From contig CANMXP010000002.1 in NCBI GenBank assembly GCA_947501845.1, positions 496,001 through 560,000 of the forward strand: 64,000 nucleotides of DNA, read 5' to 3'. Made by a program: the position numbers and the translations under genes. The notes beneath the pieces were generated by a model, which ran no database searches, was not told the DNA's origin, and saw only the letters and a program-made list of their open reading frames with translations. Positions 52,771-60,402 of the stretch are shown here, piece after piece. Each line of letters begins with the position of its first letter. Within the stretch, counting starts at the first letter, position 1. This DNA is from an uncultured Flavobacteriaceae bacterium (GTDB taxonomy: Bacteria; Bacteroidota; Bacteroidia; Flavobacteriales; Flavobacteriaceae).

Positions 52771-52945
52771 GAAAACGCCTTGCTTTTCTTATCCGATATT
52801 GAGTTGTTTTATCGAGTGTTGTTAAAATCTCTGCTGTTTTGATGGATGCAAAACCATTCATTTCTAATAGCAACCCAATTACGATTTCTTTTTCCTGATC
52901 TGGGTCAATCAAAATAACACCATTATTTTCAATCGTCTTAATCAT
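52631..52945 (-). CDS. AlpA-like DNA-binding protein
   Basis: 104 residues from the ATG at 52945 with AAGGAAA ahead. The pattern ILTTLDKTTQYRIRKARRFP and GYKIQDLQNWIESP is the AlpA/Cox-like excisionase form. Such proteins sit beside P4-type integrases and regulate excision. Its last 46 codons are antisense to the 3' end of the integrase gene. Confidence 0.78.
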   Translation of the reverse strand: MIKTIENNGVILIDPDQEKEIVIGLLLEMNGFASIKTAEILTTLDKTTQYRIRKARRFPKLHSLTHHGRRKGYKIQDLQNWIESPVNYRQTSEAQNKPHQETDK

Positions 52946-53133
52946 CGTCTTATTTCCTTTTTGAGTGAACAATGAGAAAGGGTTTATATTGTTTTTAAAA
53001 AATGAACTATGCACAGAAAAACTTTATTTATAAAACACTTAGGTGTGTATTAAATACCATAAAATAGATTTTTGTGTGCATACTATGTACTGCTCCGAGG
53101 TTTTAAAAAACCATAAAACAACGGAGAAAAACA

Positions 53134-53394
53134 ATGGTAAATATGCGGTTTGATTATCCCTCAAAAACACGTGATGATTTTTTAAAAGAGGTTGTATCTC
53201 TATTAAGAAATAAACGAATTGAAATGAAAATATCTCAGCAAGAATTAAATCATAGGTTAGGAATGGCTGATTTTTTAGTCACAAAATGGGAAAATGGTAT
53301 ACGAACCCCTCTAGCATATCATCTCTATTGCTGGGCGGATGCTTTGGATAGTAAACTGACTATAGTTGACAATACGTCGTCAGAACCAATTTAA
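53134..53394 (+). CDS. XRE family helix-turn-helix protein
   Basis: 86 residues. HTH: VVSLLRNKRIEMKISQQELNH and LGMADFLVTKWENGIRTP. Ribosome site GGAG just upstream. It is divergent from the AlpA-like gene, so it may act as the repressor of the integrase/AlpA module. Confidence 0.8.
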   Translation: MVNMRFDYPSKTRDDFLKEVVSLLRNKRIEMKISQQELNHRLGMADFLVTKWENGIRTPLAYHLYCWADALDSKLTIVDNTSSEPI

Positions 53395-53607
53395 GAAATA
53401 AAAAAATCGGTTAATGATAATGCTTTTGATTATTCAAAATAAGAATATTGAAACTAATATTCAAAAAATAACTCCTTCAAAAATTAGAGAGGTGTAATTT
53501 GTATATTTTTTTGTCGAGATTGTTTATAATGCTGAACATAACACTATGACAGAATTAAGAATTTTTAGAACAGGTCGTTTGTTAGATAAATATACTATAC
53601 TAAGATG

Positions 53608-53892
53608 TTAACCATATATTATGCTGTAATCTTGAACGTACTTACTTATTAAACTATAAGTGTTTTTATTAGTTTTTAATTTCACATTGCGCTTAAAAGT
53701 GTCCAAGCCAAAAATATCAATAAACTTTCCAATTGAAGAGTTAAGAAAAGAAGATGAAAGATTTAAAGAACCGTTGAGTTCAATTAACACTTGATCGGAA
53801 ACAGCATTATCGCTCAAATAAGAATATAAAATATCCCCATCATTATTTGATGATGTTTTTTGAGTGATATTAAAAATGTTAATCGTTTTCAT
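53608..53892 (-). CDS. STAS-like DUF4325 protein
   Basis: 94 residues from the ATG at 53892 (MKTINIFNITQ). Core ELNGSLNLSSSFLNSSIGKF matches the DUF4325 STAS-like pattern, where a Ser/Thr-rich helix start follows a beta strand. The upstream gene is a GHKL ATPase, so the pair may work as an anti-sigma/anti-anti-sigma-like or switch module. They are separated by a tandem repeat. Confidence 0.62.
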   Translation of the reverse strand: MKTINIFNITQKTSSNNDGDILYSYLSDNAVSDQVLIELNGSLNLSSSFLNSSIGKFIDIFGLDTFKRNVKLKTNKNTYSLISKYVQDYSIIYG

Positions 53893-53939
53893 GACTTCAT
53901 GTATATGATGCAAATATACGTATAATTTATGTTTTAGCC

Positions 53940-54027
53940 ATGTTTTACCCGTATTATATCGATGTTTTACCCGTGTTATATCGATGTTTTACCCGTGTTA
54001 TATCCATGTTTTACTCATGTTTACCGA
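53940..54027. repeat. Tandem repeat, 22-bp unit, about four copies
   Basis: Units at 53940-53961, 53962-53983 and 53984-54005 are nearly the same (ATGTTTTACCCGTGTTATAT plus two bases), followed by a degenerate one to 54027. It lies in the only gap between the GHKL and STAS-like genes, upstream of the latter, where it could set expression by copy number. Confidence 0.85.
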
Positions 54028-54033
54028 ATTGTT

Positions 54034-54921
54034 TTAGAAATCGTAGATTTCATCATCAGGATCAAATTCATCTAACGAATTAGTGTCAATTTGTACTTGA
54101 ATTAAAGTGCCATGAAAATAATCACAATCAAATCTGTGAAAATCTTCACCTGCATTTTTTTGAACGAATCCTTTATTAGAGATTATGGTTAAAGTCCCAT
54201 TGCAATTCTCAGTAAAATCTAGGACGTTACTTAATCCAAAACCAGCGTTCTGAGGTATTGATCTTATGCTGAAACCTCTTTCCAATGATTTGATTATGGC
54301 TGAGCAATCATCCAAAGTACTTTTACCTTCAGAAGATAAAAATTCATTGACTGAATGTGGAATTCCAACTCCAAAATCACAAACAGAGAATTTTATAATA
54401 CATAATTTGGGAAAAAATTGTGTTAATACATACCCACTAATTAACGAATATGAATGGTTAAATATGTTATTAAATACTTCAACTAAATTTGAAGATAACA
54501 TAAGCAGATCTTTATCAGGTAAATATGCTTTTCTAAAATATGCTTGAGCCATTCTACCATAAACGTCAATAATATTTTGAGATATCTTCCAAAGGCCAAG
54601 TGTAGAAGAGTTATTACAATTTGTGTAGTTATCTCTGTTGAAATTATTGTTCCAATACTTTTTAAACTTAATATTATCTAAATGACTGTTTAATGTGCTT
54701 GAACCATTAATAAAAGTGACCTGAATTTTATTTTTTAGTTTAAATTCCTCAATTAGACAAGCGATTAGCACTAATTCGGAAGGCTGTATAAAGGCTGACC
54801 TACTCAAATCAAATTCTACCGTATCTGTATTACTAAGATCTAATACACGGGCTTTATTAATGAATTCAATCCATTTTTTAGGATAGAAGTGTACAGGAAC
54901 TTTAATTGTTAGTTTTGACAT
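54034..54921 (-). CDS. GHKL ATPase with STAS-like N-terminus
   Basis: 295 residues from the ATG at 54921. The first 100 residues look like a STAS fold (TVEFDLSRSAFIQPSELVLI). The second half is a HATPase: NIFNHS (N box), DFGVGIP (G1) and GFGLSNVLDF (G2). There is no phospho-acceptor His, so it is not a classical kinase. Paired with DUF4325, this type occurs on many islands; a role in defence or signalling is inferred from context only. Confidence 0.75.
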   Translation of the reverse strand: MSKLTIKVPVHFYPKKWIEFINKARVLDLSNTDTVEFDLSRSAFIQPSELVLIACLIEEFKLKNKIQVTFINGSSTLNSHLDNIKFKKYWNNNFNRDNYTNCNNSSTLGLWKISQNIIDVYGRMAQAYFRKAYLPDKDLLMLSSNLVEVFNNIFNHSYSLISGYVLTQFFPKLCIIKFSVCDFGVGIPHSVNEFLSSEGKSTLDDCSAIIKSLERGFSIRSIPQNAGFGLSNVLDFTENCNGTLTIISNKGFVQKNAGEDFHRFDCDYFHGTLIQVQIDTNSLDEFDPDDEIYDF

Positions 54922-55110
54922 ATGCAAATTATAAGAGACTTCAAAACTAATGGAAAATCTTAAGTCCTATAAGTATTTTCTTTAATTTAATCGTTTCCAG
55001 ACAGAAATAATAATTATTTATGTTATTTTATATGACTTGTTAAATGATTCAGGTCATCACACAACAAACTTTTAGGGTAACATTTTGGACAAATTAATTG
55101 GATTAACCAA

Positions 55111-55896
55111 TTACTGTTTCTTTTTTAACTCTGAGAGAAGTTTCCCCAAGTCCATTTTCTCAATTTTTCTTTCATTCTTTCTTTCCTTTTTTCTTGCTTC
55201 AATTATTTGTCTAAGAATTTGATTTATAACGGGATTTTGAATTTTTACAATTTCTTCTATTTCTTCTTTTGATTTTTCTTTGAGGTAATTGATAAGCTCA
55301 AATATCTGATTTTGAAACTCAATAACGATTTTATATGCCTGTTTATACTCTTTCTCTGGTATTTGCATGGGCGTTTCTAAGCTATTTGAATAATCCACAT
55401 AAAATCCCCTGTTTTTTTTGTAATTGGCTTTTTCCCACCAATCCATCATTTCATCAAGGTTTTTGAATGTATGCTCAATTTTCTTTTCGCTTTTCGGTAT
55501 ACTTTCTTTTGTCTCTTTAAGAATTTGTTTAATGTCTGTGGAAGTATGTAATTCTTCTTTTAATTCAAATACAAGTCCTAAAAACGCTTTAACCATTGGA
55601 TATACCAAGCTTAACATTGTAGCCAATCGGTGCCTTATAATATGGTCTGTAAAAAATAAATGAATACCTGAAACATTTCTGACATTAATACCTAAATGTT
55701 GCATATATAAAAGTAGTCCTTTAACTAATTCCTCTGTAAAGAGAATGAGATGAGAGATAGCAATTCCATAATGCTTTTTTTGAGAACTATCCTCTGCAGA
55801 TTCTCTATGAATATTAGCATTCTCAAATGTTTTCTCACTTGCATTTAAGCAATAATCATCTGTAATTAATTTTAAAAGGTTTCGTTCATTTTTCAT
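55111..55896 (-). CDS. AbiV-type abortive infection protein
   Basis: 261 residues. The N-terminal half reads FENANIHRESAEDSSQKKHYGIAISHLILFTEELVKGLLLYM (short key parts: HYGIAISHLILFTEELVK), the HEPN_AbiV pattern, followed by IHLFFTDHIIRHR. The C-terminus is lysine-rich and coiled. AbiV proteins block phage translation or replication upon infection. It lies between the GHKL pair and the integrase, a typical defence spot. Confidence 0.65.
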   Translation of the reverse strand: MKNERNLLKLITDDYCLNASEKTFENANIHRESAEDSSQKKHYGIAISHLILFTEELVKGLLLYMQHLGINVRNVSGIHLFFTDHIIRHRLATMLSLVYPMVKAFLGLVFELKEELHTSTDIKQILKETKESIPKSEKKIEHTFKNLDEMMDWWEKANYKKNRGFYVDYSNSLETPMQIPEKEYKQAYKIVIEFQNQIFELINYLKEKSKEEIEEIVKIQNPVINQILRQIIEARKKERKNERKIEKMDLGKLLSELKKKQ

Positions 55897-55923
55897 TTTA
55901 TGATTTTGTCAATTTATATATCT

Positions 55924-57237
55924 TTATCTCTCCGTAATCTTCGCATTGATCTCATCAAGTATTTTTGTTGAAACATTTTTTCCGTAGTGTTTTTCTGTGA
56001 CTTGAACACTTGAATGACCAAGCCCCGATGATATTTTACGAATATCAATGCCCATATCTAAGCCGATATTTGTCCATGTATCTCGGATGGTGTAGGTGGT
56101 TATCTTTTTGGAAATTCCTGCCAATTCTGCTATTCTTGACGCATATTTATTGAATATTTTTACTTTGTCCTTATTAACTCTGTGTAAGCGTTCAGGGGTG
56201 GTTGAATTGGGGATGATTGGAAATAAGTAATCGTTATCCTCTTGATCGCTTAAATAATATTTGATGATTTCTAATGCTTCATCACTTTGAAGCACACTAA
56301 AATAATCCCCCTCATAATGGGTTTTTTTACGAAAATATTTTATGCGATCATCCTCAAATTGAAACCGTTTTATAACTGCCATATCAAAATGATTCATCCC
56401 CATATTATTGAACATGAATAATAGATAATTGCGGGTATGCCAGATTGGTGTATTAGGCTCTAATGTGAGTTTTCGAATGGTGTTTATATCATCGATAGTA
56501 ATTGGAGCAGGTGCATTTTCAAAACTTTGTTTTTTAATCTTAGATAAAGGCTTATGGTCGCTTAAATCTTGAAATGATTTAGAAGCATCATTCATGATCG
56601 CCTGAATGCTTCTTAAATAGATATTCGGTGTATTCTTAGAGTTAGATCGACTGACGAGATAGGCTTTAAAATTTTGCACAAAACTGTAATCAATCGCCTT
56701 AATTTCCATGTCAAATTCCTCAAATTCTTCCAATGGAACCATCTTATCTTTTTTAATCTCGTATAACGTTTTGATAATTTCGTTGTCTAAGCCTTTTAAA
56801 TGCCTTCTGTATTTAATAAGAGCCTTCAACGCACTCTCATAGGAATCAGCCGTAGAAAATCGTCTTTCCATGCGAAGGCGATACAGGTAAATAGCACCAT
56901 AATTTAAGAGTGTTCGTGATGGAGATTTTTTAAAAAAGTGTTGCTCGATTTCTTGTTTTAGGCGTGTCATTTCCCATGTTTTGATTTCTCCCTCATTTTC
57001 ATCAATCCAATAATCCACATCGGAATAAATTTTACGTGTACGTTTGGTGTGGCGTGTTGCGTTTAAAATTCCTGTGATTTTTCCTGTTTCAAAATCGTAT
57101 TGGCTTTCTTTTAAATGTAGATTAAATGGAATATCTCGTGTTTTTCTGGCGTGCCCGATACGAAGAACGAGAGGAAATTTTTTATCTTTAGTCGTGTGAT
57201 CTGCGCGTTTATCAAGGGTTATCTTAATTGTAGCCAT
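55924..57237 (-). CDS. Tyrosine recombinase, integrase of the element
   Basis: 437 residues with Bacteroidota phage-integrase arm and SAM-like domains (1-230). Catalytic part: TYTIRDTWTNI (second Arg), GLGHSSVQVTEKHYGK (His and nucleophile Tyr). The place of the first Arg reads NNMGMNHFDMA, with Met where many relatives have Arg, as IntDOT also lacks it. It lies beside attR and is expected to recombine at tRNA-Ala. Confidence 0.92.
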   Translation of the reverse strand: MATIKITLDKRADHTTKDKKFPLVLRIGHARKTRDIPFNLHLKESQYDFETGKITGILNATRHTKRTRKIYSDVDYWIDENEGEIKTWEMTRLKQEIEQHFFKKSPSRTLLNYGAIYLYRLRMERRFSTADSYESALKALIKYRRHLKGLDNEIIKTLYEIKKDKMVPLEEFEEFDMEIKAIDYSFVQNFKAYLVSRSNSKNTPNIYLRSIQAIMNDASKSFQDLSDHKPLSKIKKQSFENAPAPITIDDINTIRKLTLEPNTPIWHTRNYLLFMFNNMGMNHFDMAVIKRFQFEDDRIKYFRKKTHYEGDYFSVLQSDEALEIIKYYLSDQEDNDYLFPIIPNSTTPERLHRVNKDKVKIFNKYASRIAELAGISKKITTYTIRDTWTNIGLDMGIDIRKISSGLGHSSVQVTEKHYGKNVSTKILDEINAKITER

Positions 57238-57257
57238 AAGGAATGAGGGTTTTAGAT

Positions 57258-57277
57258 CGGCGTGCTTTTGGCGTGCT
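57258..57277 (+). repeat. Right subterminal arm-type motif
   Basis: CGGCGTGCTTTTGGCGTGCT, one base different from 28159-28178, between the integrase start and attR. Confidence 0.6.
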
Positions 57278-57376
57278 TTTTTCTGTTTAATATGAATTAA
57301 TATGATGTCAAAAATACGAAAACCCTTGTAAATAAAGGGTTTTAAATCAGATTAATTCGGAAAACCCTAAAAAGAA

Positions 57377-57426
57377 TTGACTGGCAGTCAAGAGGTCGTC
57401 GGTTCGAATCCGATCTTCTCCACTTA
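57377..57426 (+). repeat. attR, 50-bp direct repeat
   Basis: Identical to attL. It keeps only the 3' part of tRNA-Ala and so is not a functional tRNA gene. The host sequence resumes after it. Confidence 0.95.
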
Positions 57427-57430
57427 GTAA

Positions 57431-57462
57431 AAAAGCAGTTACAAAAATTTGTAACTGCTTTT
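57431..57462 (+). terminator. Original tRNA-Ala terminator, host side
   Basis: AAAAGCAGTTACAAA paired with TTTGTAACTGCTTTT, followed by T. It is the likely native terminator, now cut off from its tRNA by the insertion. Confidence 0.75.
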
Positions 57463-57649
57463 TTTATTTCGGCATGTCCTTGATTTACATTTTTTTAGTC
57501 AGAATTTTCCATTTTTTAAATATATTTGAAATTCGTTCGTTCACAAGAAGGAACCATTGTGAAATGGATGTAACGATAAAAAAAATATTGAATCAAAAAA
57601 AACTGAATTAAGAGAACTTATTTTTAATTTATAAAACCTAAATCATGCT

Positions 57650-58138
57650 ATGAAAACATTTTTATTAAATTACAAATTTTTATTTTTGACCCTAATATCA
57701 TTTTCTTTGACTTTTTGCTCAAGTGATGATAATGAAAAAGCGTTTCAACCTGCTACGATCAACCTAGAAGGGTTGAATGTTGAGACAGACGATACTTCTT
57801 TTGCAGTTAATGGTTTTCAATTTAAAACCACACGTGTTAAATCGGAAGCTGGCGGAATAGGTTTAGCCTACCCTAACGCAAATAACGATTTCAGCTTTTT
57901 AGAATTGGATTTAAAAAACTCGGCAGGTATTTCCAAAATTTCAATTTCATTGTTCAATAATTGTAGTTCGTGTTTAGATATTCAAGTATTGAATGGCAAT
58001 CAAGTTATAACGGAAGTAAAAGGAAAAGATCTGGATTCTGGAACAACAAACTTAGTAGAAATAGATATAACTTCTGAAATAAGCGCCTTAAAAATAGGCT
58101 CTTTAGAAGCAATCGTTTACTCGATTAAACTAGAATAA
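57650..58138 (+). CDS. Hypothetical lipoprotein, host relative of 32458-33048
   Basis: 162 residues, leader KTFLLNYKFLFLTLISFSLTFCSSDDN with lipobox (LTFC) and an Asp/Ser spacer. A GISKISISLFNN segment and two Cys (SSC) follow. The leader is close to that of the lipoprotein inside the element (quoted portion: YKFLF and TLI). No function known; lies directly beyond attR. Confidence 0.72.
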   Translation: MKTFLLNYKFLFLTLISFSLTFCSSDDNEKAFQPATINLEGLNVETDDTSFAVNGFQFKTTRVKSEAGGIGLAYPNANNDFSFLELDLKNSAGISKISISLFNNCSSCLDIQVLNGNQVITEVKGKDLDSGTTNLVEIDITSEISALKIGSLEAIVYSIKLE

Positions 58139-58486
58139 AATTATAGCAACTAGCCCTGTTTCTTTAAGCAGGGCTGGTTTTTATCCAAAAACATAGCCAC
58201 TATTTAGATAGTATTTTCAAATCTAAAAAAACAACTTTAAGTAAATACAACTGACTAAGCTTTTATATTCTTATAGTTATTGTCTGTATTTAAAACAAAA
58301 ACACATATGCAAATAAAAACCATTTGTTATATTCTTTTAAACATATAAGGCATTGACTAAAATCAAAAATAAGATAGTTTTATCATCCAATTAACTGATA
58401 AACAATGGCTAAACATACGTTCTCTGAAAAAATATAGCAAAAATATTGAATCCAATTCTTTCATTTTCCTTTTACAAAAAGGGGAT
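58139..58486. other. Intergenic region with terminator
   Basis: AGCCCTG (58152-58158) pairs with CAGGGCT (58169-58175), followed by T-rich sequence: terminator of the lipoprotein gene. The rest is AT-rich and holds the promoter region of the sigma factor, without a box I can name. Confidence 0.65.
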
Positions 58487-59026
58487 ATGACTGCCCATGA
58501 AACATTATTTCGTCTCTATTATGACAAACTCTTGCACATAGCAAAAGGGTATTTAGGAACCATTGAAGATGCCGAAGGTGTTGTTCAAAATGTTTTTCTG
58601 AAAATTTGGGAAAAGAAAAAAAACTTAGAAAAAATACATCATATTGGAAACTACCTTCATACCATGACAAAAAATGCTTGTCTGGATTTACTAAAACACC
58701 AAAAGGTTAAAATCAACTTTTCTAACAATTACTACGAAGAAAGACTTGCTATTAAAAATCAGTTTATAAAAGATGAAGCCGCTTCTTTAATCATAGAAAC
58801 CGAATTAGAAGAAAGAATTACCAAAGCCATTGACACGCTTCCAGAAAAATGTAAAAGAGTCTTTCTTAAAAGTAGATTTGAAGGTTTGAAACATTCAGAA
58901 ATAGCAGATATCATGCATATTTCTAAAAGAACCGTCGACAATCATATCTCTAACGCTTTACAACATATGAAGCTTCATTTAAAAGAGTATTTAACCTTAT
59001 TCTTAATTTTTTTTAAAAATATTTAG
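58487..59026 (+). CDS. ECF sigma factor, FecI-like (SusC/D-associated)
   Basis: 179 residues. Region 2 includes GTIEDAEGVVQNVFLKIWEKK and NYLHTMTKNACLDLLKH; region 4 includes KHSEIADIMHISKRTVDNHISNAL. It is followed after 46 bp by a FecR anti-sigma gene and a STN-domain receptor, the typical set in which an outer-membrane signal releases the sigma factor to transcribe the receptor genes. Confidence 0.93.
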   Translation: MTAHETLFRLYYDKLLHIAKGYLGTIEDAEGVVQNVFLKIWEKKKNLEKIHHIGNYLHTMTKNACLDLLKHQKVKINFSNNYYEERLAIKNQFIKDEAASLIIETELEERITKAIDTLPEKCKRVFLKSRFEGLKHSEIADIMHISKRTVDNHISNALQHMKLHLKEYLTLFLIFFKNI

Positions 59027-59072
59027 GTATCATTTAGGTTTCAATCGTCTATATATAGTTAGCTAATTATAT

Positions 59073-60233
59073 ATGGAGACAAAAAAAGCCTTAAAGTACA
59101 TTAATGGGACTGCTTCCGAGAAAGAAAGAAGAGAAATAGAAGCATGGATAAATGCTTCACAAGGCCATGCAGAAAAATTCAATCTACTAAAAGCTAATCA
59201 TATAGCATCAACCTTTGATGAAACTATAAAAACTACAGATACAAATCAAGGGTTCTCTAAGTATAAAACCAATATTGAAAAAAGCTCAAAAAAGAAAACA
59301 AAAAACTTAAAGCGATCTGTATTAAAATATGCAGCAATATTTATAATAGCCATAGGATCTTCATATTTAATTATGACTGGTAATTTTTTAGGGAATAATC
59401 AGGAAATACCTAAAGACGCCATTACTTTAGAGCTAGAAAATGGGGATACCAAAATAATACAAGAAGATGGAACTGCTCAATTTGTAGATTCTAAGGGAAA
59501 CACCATTGTAACACAAAAAGGAAATAAGCTCAATTATAATATCGATGACTCTAACCCCGAAGAACTCGTATACAATACATTAACCGTTCCTTATGGAAAA
59601 CGGTTTAACATCGTGTTATCAGATAACACCCATGTAACCTTAAACGCAGGAACATCTCTTAAATATCCTGTAAAATTCATTAAAGGCCACAATCGTGAAG
59701 TACATATCAATGGAGAAGCTTTTTTTGATGTTGCAAAGGACAAAGATCATCCGTTTGTTGTAAAATCTTCAGGTTTAAATGTTAGGGTATTAGGAACAAA
59801 ATTCAACGTATCCAATTATCCAGAAGATCTTAGCACAAAAACTGTTTTGGTTGAAGGCTCTGTAAGTCTTTATCAAAAAGAGACCTACACATCTAAAGAG
59901 GCCACACTATTAACTCCAGGACACCTAGCATCTCTAGATAAAGAGAATAAAACAATATCCTTAGAAAAAGTAGACGTTGCTTTACATACCTCATGGATAC
60001 ACGGTACTATTAGTTTTAAACACGAGCCATTCAAAAATATTTTGAAAAAATTAGAAAGACAGTACGACGTTGTTATAAAATGCGAAAGCATAGAATTAAA
60101 CGAAACATTCTTTACCGCCAGATTCGATAAAGTCTCTCTGGAATATATTCTTAAAACCTTTAGGAACAATTACGATATAAAATATACCACAAAAAGCACA
60201 CCAAATAGACAAACTATAACTATCAAACCTTAA
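59073..60233 (+). CDS. FecR family anti-sigma factor
   Basis: 386 residues. Cytoplasmic N-terminal part (1-75) binding the sigma factor, one membrane span (about 88-106, YAAIFIIAIGSSYLIM), and a periplasmic FecR domain with TVPYGKRFNIVLSDNTHVTLNAG and GEAFFDVAKDKDHPF (short parts: VPYGKRF, EAFFDV, PFVVKSSGL). The C-terminal DUF4974 part ends with FRNNYDIKYTT. It relays the receptor STN signal to the sigma factor. Confidence 0.94.
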   Translation: METKKALKYINGTASEKERREIEAWINASQGHAEKFNLLKANHIASTFDETIKTTDTNQGFSKYKTNIEKSSKKKTKNLKRSVLKYAAIFIIAIGSSYLIMTGNFLGNNQEIPKDAITLELENGDTKIIQEDGTAQFVDSKGNTIVTQKGNKLNYNIDDSNPEELVYNTLTVPYGKRFNIVLSDNTHVTLNAGTSLKYPVKFIKGHNREVHINGEAFFDVAKDKDHPFVVKSSGLNVRVLGTKFNVSNYPEDLSTKTVLVEGSVSLYQKETYTSKEATLLTPGHLASLDKENKTISLEKVDVALHTSWIHGTISFKHEPFKNILKKLERQYDVVIKCESIELNETFFTARFDKVSLEYILKTFRNNYDIKYTTKSTPNRQTITIKP

Positions 60234-60301
60234 AATCAAAAAAAATATGACATAACAAACTCACCAACAAACACATAACCATTATTCTACTTAATCACAT
60301 T

Positions 60302-60356
60302 TTTATTTGCCATAGCAAATAAAAAAACCGGAAAATGCTGGAACATTTTACCGGTT
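60302..60356 (+). terminator. Double hairpin between FecR and SusC genes
   Basis: TTTATTTGC/GCAAATAAA (60302-60323) is followed at once by AACCGGAAAATG/CATTTTaCCGGTT (60326-60356, one bulged A). No T-run follows the second. They may terminate most fecR transcripts or act as an RNA-processing site ahead of the receptor genes. Confidence 0.65.
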
Positions 60357-60402
60357 AGAGACGTGATTAAATTAATAACCAACGTAAAGAACTATAAAAG
60401 TA

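Larger units (their letters stand above)
28065..57426. mobile_element. Integrative mobilizable element in tRNA-Ala
   Basis: A 29.3-kb insertion bounded by a 50-bp perfect direct repeat that begins in the tRNA-Ala anticodon stem and ends four bases after the tRNA. A tyrosine recombinase (55924-57237) lies 139 bp from the right repeat. It carries a RadC-like protein, coupling ATPase, MobF relaxase, many small ORFs, a putative cyclodipeptide synthase, a second P4-type integrase, and abortive-infection-type genes. No VirB-type secretion genes are present, so transfer would depend on a helper. Confidence 0.92.

Noticed and set aside
53940-54027. CRISPR array
   Set aside because: The units are contiguous 22-bp tandem repeats with no spacers and no cas genes in the window.
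57377-57422. A second tRNA-Ala gene
   Set aside because: Only the 3' part from the anticodon stem onward is present; the 5' half is replaced by unrelated sequence, so it is an att copy.
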